From: Paracoccaceae bacterium
GTDB lineage: Bacteria; Pseudomonadota; Alphaproteobacteria; Rhodobacterales; Rhodobacteraceae
NCBI GenBank assembly: GCA_028284605.1
Contig: JANQRL010000011.1
Location: 62,001 to 126,000 of the forward strand
Length of the DNA: 64,000 nt
Direction of reading: 5' to 3'
Shown: positions 57,718 to 64,000 of the stretch, piece after piece
How the letters are laid out: each line of letters opens with the position of its first letter
Position numbering within the stretch: the stretch's first letter is position 1
Notes under the pieces: generated by a model
What the model was told of the DNA's origin: nothing
Databases searched by the model: none
What the model saw: the letters and a program-made list of their open reading frames with translations, nothing else
Made by a program: the position numbers and the translations under genes

Positions 57718-58164
57718 TCAGGCGGTCCGAGTGCCGCGATTGCTCAGCCAGACCCAAAAACTGAGCACAATCGCGGTGCCCGAGATGAAAGTCATGACGG
57801 TGCCGGGAAAGAAGTTCACGTAGCCGGGGAAGTCGACGAAGAGCAGATAGCCGAGATCGGCGAGCCCGCCGACCATGCCGGTCACCCAGATCGCGGTGAC
57901 GTTCGCGCGCCACACGAAATACGCGCCGATCATCGTGGCCGCGCCGAACCAGAGCAGGTTCCAGCCATGCTGGTTCAGGATGCCGCCGACAGCCGGCGCG
58001 TAGTCCATGGTCAGGGTTTCCGCATCGACGGCATCGGCAATAGCCGCGAAACCGGCGCTGGCATCGGAGGTCAGAACGATCACCCCGGCAAAGGCATGGA
58101 CCAGGCCCCAGACGACCCAGAGCATGGCGGCGATCTTCAGGGCAGTCGACTGGATCGGGGTCAT
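57718..58164 (-). CDS. small membrane protein divergent from marR
   Basis: A 148-residue protein with four hydrophobic helices (about 8-25, 55-72, 82-105 and 115-135). ILNQHGWNLLWFGAATMIGAYF is a recognisable central stretch, but I cannot name a family. ATG 58164 (MTPIQS) was chosen over an in-frame start at 58212 that would overlap the putative operator. It is divergent from the MarR gene and has two operator-like repeats in front, so it is probably the target of that regulator. Efflux or stress roles are conceivable. Confidence 0.65.
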   Translation of the reverse strand: MTPIQSTALKIAAMLWVVWGLVHAFAGVIVLTSDASAGFAAIADAVDAETLTMDYAPAVGGILNQHGWNLLWFGAATMIGAYFVWRANVTAIWVTGMVGGLADLGYLLFVDFPGYVNFFPGTVMTFISGTAIVLSFWVWLSNRGTRTA

Positions 58165-58201
58165 GGCGGGCCTCGCGGCTTGTGTGACGGGGAATTCGAT
58201 T

Positions 58202-58242
58202 GATAAAGTCAACTAAAATCAGGTAATGGATAATGTCAACTA
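58202..58242. promoter_or_regulatory. direct-repeat operator candidate for the MarR protein
   Basis: GATAAAGTCAACTA (58202-58215) and GATAATGTCAACTA (58229-58242) match at 13 of 14 positions, with a 27-bp period. They lie between the divergent membrane protein and marR genes, the second overlapping the marR ATG at 58233. On the minus strand the same bases give TTGACA/TTGACT, resembling -35 elements, so repression by occlusion is likely. Confidence 0.6.
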
Positions 58243-58661
58243 AATGCAGCCCGAGCGGCGACGAACTCGCCCGCGCCCTCGACCGCCTGATGCGGCGGGT
58301 GGAGGCGGGGGTGCATCTGCGGGCGTCTGCCATCGACGCGGATCGGATCGGACCGCTCGGCGGCATGCTCCTCCTGACGCTGGCCGATCTCGGCGCGGTG
58401 CCGGTGCAGACCCTTGTCGCGACCTCGGGCCGCGACAAATCCCAGATCACCCGGCTCGTTCAGATGCTCGAAGGCAAGGGCGCCGTCACCCGGCAGCGGT
58501 CGCCGGAGGATGGCCGGATCAGCCTTATCGCCCTGAGCCAAAAGGGCGTCCGGCTCGTCCACGACCTGCGGCGGATCATGAAAGAGGTGGTGGACGAACT
58601 GCTGGCACCGCTGCCGGAGATGGACCGCGCCGCGCTTGCGCGCGCACTCATGCGGCTCTGA
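58233..58661 (+). CDS. MarR-family regulator
   Basis: A 142-residue MarR regulator. The winged-helix domain contains LLTLADLGAVPVQTLVATSG, KSQITRLVQMLEGKGAVTRQ and the beta-hairpin wing RSPEDGRISLIALSQKG. The start ATG lies inside a repeat that is likely its own operator. The gene is inserted, with the divergent membrane protein, inside the ABC transporter locus. It shows no obvious relation to the amine genes. Confidence 0.85.
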   Translation: MSTKCSPSGDELARALDRLMRRVEAGVHLRASAIDADRIGPLGGMLLLTLADLGAVPVQTLVATSGRDKSQITRLVQMLEGKGAVTRQRSPEDGRISLIALSQKGVRLVHDLRRIMKEVVDELLAPLPEMDRAALARALMRL

Positions 58662-58703
58662 TGGCAGGACGGGGCCGGGCGAACCCGGCCCCCGGTCGTC
58701 AGC

Positions 58704-59417
58704 TTACCAGGTGGTGCTGACCTCCCATTTCTCGATCATCGCGTTCAGCGTGCCGTCGTCCTTCATCGACTGGATCGCAGCGTCGAAGGCGGCCTTCAGC
58801 TCGCCGTCTGTCTCGCGCACGCCCATGCCGACACCGCCGCCGAGCGGCACGTCGGGGCCGGCGAAGGACAGTTCCGGGTCGCTGTCGACGATCGGGGCGA
58901 GGAACGACTTGTCCGCGAGCACCGCGTCGGCCTCGCCGTTCTTCACCGCGGCGATGGTCTCGTCGGGCGTGGCGAATTCGATCAGCGTGGCGCCGCCCTC
59001 GGCGATATAACCCGCCTGGATCGTGCCGGTCTGGGCGGCGATCACCCCGCCGTCGAGGTCCGCATCGGCGCTCAGCGCGGCATAGGCGGATGGGTCGGCC
59101 GGGGTATAGGCCTGAGTGAAGTCGATCACCTCGTCGCGCTCATCGGTGATGCTCATGCCGGCGATGATCGTGTCGTAATTGCCGGAGACGAGGTTGGGGA
59201 TGATCGAATCCCACTCATTCGTCACCCATTCGCAGGTCAACTCGGCCCGGGCGCAAAGCTCGTCGCCCAGCTCGCGCTCGAACCCGTCAACCTCGCCGTC
59301 ATCGTTGATGAAGTTCCACGGAGGGTAGGCGCCCTCGGTCCCCATCCGGACGACATCCTGGGCCATCGCCAGGCTGCCGGCGAGCGCGAAGGCCGCGGTG
59401 GTCAGCATCAGTTTCAT
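58704..59417 (-). CDS. polar amino-acid ABC substrate-binding protein
   Basis: A 237-residue periplasmic binding protein of the HisJ/LAO type. The signal peptide spans residues 1-19 (cleavage after AMA). The family pattern GTEGAYPPWNFINDDGEVDGFE at the mature N-terminus (quoted as GTEGAYPPWNFINDDG) and SITDERDEVIDFTQAY are clear. Ligand could be a basic amino acid, opine or amine. It is separated from its permeases by the MarR module. It is followed downstream by a gap to marR of 42 bp. Confidence 0.93.
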   Translation of the reverse strand: MKLMLTTAAFALAGSLAMAQDVVRMGTEGAYPPWNFINDDGEVDGFERELGDELCARAELTCEWVTNEWDSIIPNLVSGNYDTIIAGMSITDERDEVIDFTQAYTPADPSAYAALSADADLDGGVIAAQTGTIQAGYIAEGGATLIEFATPDETIAAVKNGEADAVLADKSFLAPIVDSDPELSFAGPDVPLGGGVGMGVRETDGELKAAFDAAIQSMKDDGTLNAMIEKWEVSTTW

Positions 59418-59437
59418 CGTTTTTCTCCCTGTTGGTT

Positions 59438-60211
59438 TTAGTGAGTTGTCGCAGACAGAAAGCCGCGCAGCCGGTCGGTTTCGGGCGCGGTCAGGATTTT
59501 TGCGGGCGGGCCTTCCTCCTCGATCCGGCCTTCGTGGAGGAAGACCACGTGGTCGGAGCAATCGGCGGCCATGCGCATGTCGTGGGTGACGATGATCATC
59601 GTCCGGCCCTCTTCGGCCAGATCGCGGATCACCCGGACCACCTCCTGTTCGAGTTCCGGGTCGAGGGCCGAGGTCGGTTCGTCGAAGAGCAGCGCCTTGG
59701 GCTCCATCGCCAGCGCCCTTGCGATGGCCGCCCGCTGCTGCTGGCCGCCGGAAAGCTGGGCGGGATAGACATCGCATTTCTCGCCGATCCCGACCTTGTC
59801 GAGATAGGTGCGCGCGGCGTCCTCGGCCTCGGCCCGGTCGCGGCCGAGCACGGTAACCGGGGCCTCCATGACGTTCTGCAGGATCGTCATATGGGCCCAG
59901 AGGTTGAACTGCTGAAAGACCATGGAAAGGTTGGTGCGGATGCGGATCATCTGCTTGCGATCCGCGGGGCGGCGGGCGGCGCCCTGACCGGACCATTTCA
60001 CCGGTTCGCCGCAGAAGATCACCTCGCCCTGCTGGCTGTCCTCAAGCAGGTTGGCGCAGCGCAGGAGCGTGGATTTGCCGGACCCCGACGAGCCGATCAT
60101 CGACACGACATGGCCCGCGGGCGCGGTGATATCGACGCCGCGCAAGACCTCGAGCGCGCCGAAGCTCTTGTGCAGATTGCGGATTTCGATGACGTTTCCC
60201 GGTTCCGCCAC
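59438..60211 (-). CDS. polar amino-acid ABC transporter ATPase
   Basis: A 257-residue ATPase of the HisP/GlnQ type. Walker A is IGSSGSGKST, signature LSGGQQQR, and Walker B ALLFDEPTSALDP, with the switch in IIVTHDMRMA. The start is a GTG at 60211 after GGGGAAGG. It precedes the binding protein by 20 bp, and the same transcription unit probably continues from here. An in-frame upstream region to 60331 lacks family similarity. Confidence 0.95.
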   Translation of the reverse strand: MAEPGNVIEIRNLHKSFGALEVLRGVDITAPAGHVVSMIGSSGSGKSTLLRCANLLEDSQQGEVIFCGEPVKWSGQGAARRPADRKQMIRIRTNLSMVFQQFNLWAHMTILQNVMEAPVTVLGRDRAEAEDAARTYLDKVGIGEKCDVYPAQLSGGQQQRAAIARALAMEPKALLFDEPTSALDPELEQEVVRVIRDLAEEGRTMIIVTHDMRMAADCSDHVVFLHEGRIEEEGPPAKILTAPETDRLRGFLSATTH

Positions 60212-60336
60212 GCAGCCTTCCCCTGTTGATCGGGGAGTAGGGCGCAGATTTTGGGCGATTGCAACGGGTTTGGGCAGCGGGGCTGATCTTGCCTCTGCGT
60301 CATGGGGTAAGCGCTGCCTCCGCGCGGGCAAACTGC

Positions 60337-61089
60337 CTATCGGGGCGGCGGTGCGGGGATCGGGATGGCGTAATAGGCGTCCTCGCGCAGGATCGTGAGC
60401 CCTTGCAGCCCGCCCAGCCGCTCCCGGTCCGGTTCGTAGAGATGCGCGAGCCCGTAGCGCAAAGCCGTGCGGAGCGGTTCGGGATCGGTGCCCTTGGCGG
60501 CGATCAGCGGCAGGGCCGGGGTCGGTGCTGTGCGGCCCGCGCTCACCACCCGCTGTGCCGCCGAATCCCAGCGGCTAAGAAGCCGCCACGTCACCGCATC
60601 GATCGTCGCCACATCGGCCGCGCCCTCCGCCACGGCAGCGACGGAAGCGGCATGGGAGCCGGTTTTGACGAGGTCCGAAGCGGTCGCGCGAAACTCACGC
60701 GCCGCGGCCCAGCCCGACTGGCTGTCGGCGCCGTTATAGGCCAGCCGGGACGCGGTGAGGCTCGCGCGGTCCGGCCCGCCGTCCTCGGCCCTGCGGGTCA
60801 CGATCTCCGAGTAATAATGCCCGGGTGGGGCGGTCAGGCCGAAATCGAGCGTGCCGATATAGGTCACACGGTCCTTGAGCACGGTCCTGAACGGCAGACC
60901 GCAGGTCATCGACAGCGCGAGGTCCGGCGAGAGCCAGTGCTCGGTCCAGTCCGCGGGCAGGTCCTCGGGTGGCGTTAGCGGCGGCAGGGTGATCCCCTCC
61001 CGCGCGGCGCCGACCTGAACCCCATGCCAGAACCGCTGCCAGGCTCCGGCGGTCTGTGTCTGCCAGTACATCGGCAGGCTGGCGATCAT
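60337..61089 (-). CDS. PhnD-like periplasmic-type binding protein without signal peptide
   Basis: A 250-residue protein of the PhnD/phosphonate-binding type (PBP2 fold). The start MIASLPMYWQTQTAGAWQRF lacks a signal peptide; TCGLPFRTVLKDRVTYIGT and NGADSQSGWAA are typical contact regions. A cytoplasmic ligand sensor or enzyme-like role is therefore more likely than transport, since no phosphonate permease or ATPase is adjacent. It overlaps the TerB gene by 4 bp (ATGA). The phosphonate link is by fold only. Confidence 0.8.
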   Translation of the reverse strand: MIASLPMYWQTQTAGAWQRFWHGVQVGAAREGITLPPLTPPEDLPADWTEHWLSPDLALSMTCGLPFRTVLKDRVTYIGTLDFGLTAPPGHYYSEIVTRRAEDGGPDRASLTASRLAYNGADSQSGWAAAREFRATASDLVKTGSHAASVAAVAEGAADVATIDAVTWRLLSRWDSAAQRVVSAGRTAPTPALPLIAAKGTDPEPLRTALRYGLAHLYEPDRERLGGLQGLTILREDAYYAIPIPAPPPR

Positions 61090-61577
61090 GCGCCGCCGTC
61101 ACCCTCGCCGGCGCCGGCATCGAGGTCCGCCCCGCCGCTCAGCTTCGCCTCCACCCGCCGGCGGGCCATGGCGCTGTCCTGATCGGCGATGCCCAGCATC
61201 GGGGCCACGAGCCGGAGGAGCGCATCCTCCTCATGGTCGCGCTTGCCGTCGGCCAGAACCACCTCCCAGAGCGCCTCGATCACCGCTTCGCGGTCCTCAT
61301 ACGGAACATGGTCCTTGATCGCGCGGGTGAAGCGGACCGTATCGGGGGCCTCGGCCTCCAGCGTCTCCGCCTCGCGGCGCAGCGCTGTGGCCTCGAACGG
61401 GCTCAGCCCGTAGCGCGCCCGGGCGATCTGGTCGATCCGCTCGATCTCCTCAGGCGCATAATCGCCATCGGTCCGCGCGATCCGCACCAGAAGGGCGGTG
61501 AGCGCCAGGCGGCAATCGAGATCGGGGAGGGGGTCGGGGTCGGGCGCGGTCAGGCGCTTCAGGAGATCGGCAAACAT
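61086..61577 (-). CDS. TerB-like (tellurite resistance B) protein, copy 1
   Basis: A 163-residue TerB-domain protein, mostly alpha-helical. The start MFADLLKRLTAP and residues LDCRLALTALLVRIARTDGDY, with the acidic EEIERID helix, are TerB features. The C-terminal AGAGEGDGGA is low complexity. It is a paralogue of the next gene (MFGDLLSRL, then the LALAALLVRAAKADGNY equivalent). TerB-like proteins bind metals or membranes in stress responses. Its stop overlaps the PhnD-like start by 4 bp. Confidence 0.82.
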   Translation of the reverse strand: MFADLLKRLTAPDPDPLPDLDCRLALTALLVRIARTDGDYAPEEIERIDQIARARYGLSPFEATALRREAETLEAEAPDTVRFTRAIKDHVPYEDREAVIEALWEVVLADGKRDHEEDALLRLVAPMLGIADQDSAMARRRVEAKLSGGADLDAGAGEGDGGA

Positions 61578-61629
61578 GGGCGCCATATAGGCCCGGGCCG
61601 GGCGGGGCACAATGCGTTGGCGGGTGGGC

Positions 61630-62103
61630 TCAGCTCTCGCTTTCGCGGGGCAGGGACGGGGCCACGGTCCCGCCGTGGGCGGCATCCCGTGCCCGGGCCA
61701 TCGCCGCCGCATCGACCCCGAAATGCGCTGCGGCGAGCTGAAAGAAGCTCTCCTCCTCCGGCCGCCGGTGCCCGTCCGCCAGCGCCACCTGCCAGAGCGC
61801 GGCGAGCACGCCCTCCCGGGTTTCCTGATCGACGGAGGCGCAGATCGCATCGGCGAACTTGTCGTCGTCGGGTGCGGCATGTTCCAGCTTTTCGGCCGTC
61901 GCGCGCATCTTCGCCGCCTCGACCGGGTTCAACTCGAAGGTCTTGGCCAGGATCCGGTCGATCTTGCCGATCTCCTGGACTGCGTAATTGCCATCGGCTT
62001 TCGCCGCCCGCACGAGCAGCGCGGCAAGCGCCAGCTTCGTGTCGAGCTCCGGCAATGGCGTGGGTTGGCGGGAAAACAGACGGGACAGAAGATCACCAAA
62101 CAT
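61630..62103 (-). CDS. TerB-like protein, copy 2
   Basis: A 157-residue TerB-domain protein. The features are MFGDLLSRLF, LALAALLVRAAKADGNYAVQE and EGVLAALWQVALADGHR. It is 52 bp upstream of copy 1 on the same strand. The C-terminus is serine- and proline-rich (VAPSLPRESES). The two copies likely arose by duplication. pyrG lies 55 bp upstream, so the order pyrG-terB-terB-phnD-like is a probable unit. No tellurite genes are nearby. Confidence 0.82.
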   Translation of the reverse strand: MFGDLLSRLFSRQPTPLPELDTKLALAALLVRAAKADGNYAVQEIGKIDRILAKTFELNPVEAAKMRATAEKLEHAAPDDDKFADAICASVDQETREGVLAALWQVALADGHRRPEEESFFQLAAAHFGVDAAAMARARDAAHGGTVAPSLPRESES

Positions 62104-62158
62104 GGGATGGAGGTTAGGGCGATGTTGAGATTCGGAAAAGAGTGTGGCGCGGTCGGGG

Positions 62159-63802
62159 TCACACAAGCCGCGAGGTTTCCACCGCGGCGCGCACGAAATC
62201 GGCAAAGAGCGGGTGCGGGGCGAAGGGTTTCGACTTCAGTTCGGGGTGGAACTGCACGCCGATGAACCACGGGTGCCCGTCCCATTCCACGATCTCCGGC
62301 AGCCGGCCGTCCGGGGACATGCCGGAAAAGTGCAGGCCGACCTTCTCCAGCCGGTCGCGGTACTTGATGTCGACCTCATAGCGGTGGCGGTGGCGTTCCT
62401 CGATCGTGGTGCCGCCGTAGATCTCCGCCACCTGCGAGCCGTCCTTCAGCACCGCGTCATAGGCGCCGAGCCGCATCGTGCCGCCCTTGTCGTCGTCGCT
62501 CTTGCGCTCGATGACATGGTTCCCCTGGATCCATTCCTTGAGGTGATAAACCACCGGCTCGAAACGTTTCTTGCCGGATTCGTGGTCGAACTCCTCGGAT
62601 CCCGCGCTGGCCACCCCGGCGACGTTCCGCGCCGCTTCGATCACTGCCATCTGCATGCCGAGGCAGATGCCCAGATAGGGGATCTTGCGGGTGCGGGCGA
62701 ATTCGGCGGCGCGGATCTTGCCCTCCGTCCCGCGCTCGCCAAAGCCGCCGGGAACGAGGATCGCGTGATAGCCTTCGAGATGCGGCGCGGCGTCCTCGCG
62801 CTCGAACAGCTCCGAATCGACCCAGTCGACATTGACCCGCACCCGGTTCGCCATGCCGCCATGGGTCAGCGCCTCCTTGATCGATTTATAGGCGTCCTCA
62901 AGCTGGGTGTATTTGCCGACGATGGCGACATTCACCTCGCCTTCGGGGTTGGCGATGCGGTCGGCCACATCCTCCCACACCGTCAGGTCGGGGCGCGGGG
63001 CCGGGCTGATCTGGAACGCGTCGAGGACCGCCTGGTCGAGCCCTTCGCGGTGGTATGCGAGGGGTGCCTCATAGATCGATTTGAGGTCATAGGCCGCGAT
63101 CACCGCCTCGGGCCGGACGTTACAGAAGAGCCCGATCTTCTCGCGCTCCTTCTCCGGAATCGGCTGTTCCGAGCGGCAGACGAGGATCTGCGGCGCGATG
63201 CCGATGGAGCGGAGTTCCTTGACCGAGTGCTGGGTCGGCTTGGTCTTCAGCTCGCCCGAGGCCGCGAGATAGGGCAAGAGCGTCAGATGCATGAAGATGC
63301 ACTGGCCCACCGGTTTGTCCTGGGCGAATTGCCGGATCGCTTCGAAGAAGGGCAGCCCCTCGATATCGCCCACCGTGCCGCCGATCTCGCAGAGCATGAA
63401 ATCGACTTCCGTCTCGCCGATGGCGATGAAGTCCTTGATTTCATTGGTGACATGCGGGATCACCTGGATCGTCTTGCCGAGGTAGTCGCCGCGCCGTTCC
63501 TTCTCCAGCACGTCGGAATAGATGCGGCCGGAGGAGACGCTGTCGGTCCCGCGCGCATGGACCCCGGTGAAACGCTCGTAATGGCCGAGGTCGAGATCGG
63601 TCTCCGCCCCGTCATCGGTGACGAAGACCTCGCCATGCTCGAACGGGCTCATCGTGCCGGGATCGACATTGAGATAGGGGTCGAGCTTGCGGAGCCGGAC
63701 GGTGTAGCCGCGGGCCTGGAGAAGCGCCCCGAGCGCGGCGGAGGCCAGCCCCTTGCCAAGCGAGGACACCACCCCGCCGGTGATGAAAACGTAACGCGCC
63801 AT
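62159..63802 (-). CDS. pyrG: CTP synthase
   Basis: CTP synthase (EC 6.3.4.2), 547 residues, with an N-terminal amidoligase domain ([36 protein letters not shown]) and a C-terminal class I amidotransferase domain ([12 protein letters not shown], catalytic Cys380; histidine in VQFHPELKS). Start ATG 63802 is family-typical; in-frame starts further upstream to 63877 add non-conserved residues. Normal length and complete motifs. It is the first gene in the minus-strand unit running to the TerB genes. In Rhodobacterales secG often precedes pyrG, but is not visible here. Confidence 0.97.
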   Translation of the reverse strand: MARYVFITGGVVSSLGKGLASAALGALLQARGYTVRLRKLDPYLNVDPGTMSPFEHGEVFVTDDGAETDLDLGHYERFTGVHARGTDSVSSGRIYSDVLEKERRGDYLGKTIQVIPHVTNEIKDFIAIGETEVDFMLCEIGGTVGDIEGLPFFEAIRQFAQDKPVGQCIFMHLTLLPYLAASGELKTKPTQHSVKELRSIGIAPQILVCRSEQPIPEKEREKIGLFCNVRPEAVIAAYDLKSIYEAPLAYHREGLDQAVLDAFQISPAPRPDLTVWEDVADRIANPEGEVNVAIVGKYTQLEDAYKSIKEALTHGGMANRVRVNVDWVDSELFEREDAAPHLEGYHAILVPGGFGERGTEGKIRAAEFARTRKIPYLGICLGMQMAVIEAARNVAGVASAGSEEFDHESGKKRFEPVVYHLKEWIQGNHVIERKSDDDKGGTMRLGAYDAVLKDGSQVAEIYGGTTIEERHRHRYEVDIKYRDRLEKVGLHFSGMSPDGRLPEIVEWDGHPWFIGVQFHPELKSKPFAPHPLFADFVRAAVETSRLV

Positions 63803-64000
63803 GCCTGCCGGGACCCCCGTGTGCCTGTCTTTCATGGGGCCCGTTCCGGGCCTCCTGCGGCGGCGCGCCCGGGTCACGGGATCGCACCATCACGGGATTT
63901 GAGGGTAACAGGATTCGGGGAGGGGCTGCAATGGCTGACGCAAGATCATGTTGCTGGAATTGTCCGAGGGGCCAGCGCTAGTGGCGAGACTAACTGCGAT
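63803..64000. other. region upstream of pyrG, to the window edge
   Basis: A 198-bp stretch to the window end with no supported gene. On the minus strand TTGCAG, 15 bases, then TGTTAC (about 63907-63933) resembles a weak -35/-10 pair for pyrG. No tRNA or attenuator structure is recognised. Confidence 0.35.

Overview
The window is a gene-dense, GC-rich (roughly two thirds GC by eye) chromosomal segment of an alphaproteobacterium, most likely a Rhodobacterales/Rhodobacteraceae (Roseobacter-type) species. The pointers are the short ProS without an editing insertion, ThyX in place of ThyA, HdaA beside ppk/ppx, an LdtR-type MarR regulator beside sdhE, a class I PHA locus (phaZ / phaC-phaP-phaR), a Hint-domain protein and many roseobacter-typical DUF families. 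The genus cannot be fixed from the sequence alone. I see no tRNA, rRNA, CRISPR array, insertion sequence, prophage or replication origin.

Layout. 1-4.8 kb (minus): ppx (cut by the window edge), ppk, hdaA and an AI-2E/PerM-type membrane protein. 4.8-5.4 kb: non-coding, with copy A of a long hairpin element. 5.4-12.9 kb: a fasciclin protein, then proS-DUF2937-lolC/E-lolD-DUF3047, a YdcZ-type membrane protein, two tandem small cytochromes c and a zincin-like lipoprotein. 13-21.8 kb: a low-GC HNH endonuclease gene coupled to the end of parE, small unknowns, a MATE pump, copy B of the hairpin element, aspartate aminotransferase, a HTH regulator, sdhE and ldtR. 22-26.4 kb (minus): two tandem DUF1194 (VWA-like) proteins after a glyoxalase-like gene, then a Slam-type outer-membrane barrel with its candidate surface lipoprotein. 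26.5-29 kb: thyX, cspA, an ArsC/Spx-like gene and small proteins. 29-31.5 kb (minus): a complete bufferin-type operon, bufA1-bufB-bufC-doxX. 31.8-36.7 kb: Hint protein, thrS, and an ArsR-SRPBCC / SRPBCC / MAPEG operon. 36.8-43.2 kb: alpha/beta hydrolases, a GT2-GtrA fusion, an ArnT-like GT39 enzyme and a GPH transporter. 43.3-48.9 kb: PHA metabolism with visible PhaR-type TGC-rich sites, plus a LysR regulator. 49-60.2 kb (minus): an amine or amino-acid gamma-glutamylation locus (ABC importer, two PuuA-like glutamine synthetases, a class I amidotransferase, a PuuB-like oxidase, a methyltransferase, a DegT aminotransferase), interrupted by a small MarR module. 60.3-63.8 kb (minus): a PhnD-like protein, two TerB paralogues and pyrG.

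Most interesting points. (1) Two copies of a roughly 135-140 nt hairpin element, 13.5 kb apart, whose outer stems differ by compensatory base changes and whose internal segments are conserved. This is good evidence for a structured RNA or a mobile hairpin family. (2) A bufferin (MNIO-modified peptide) operon with a strong hairpin between the peptide gene and the enzyme genes. (3) A Slam plus surface-lipoprotein pair. (4) A gamma-glutamylation locus of unknown substrate with an unexpected methyltransferase. Tandem paralogue pairs recur across the window: cytochromes, DUF1194, SRPBCC, glutamine synthetases and TerB.
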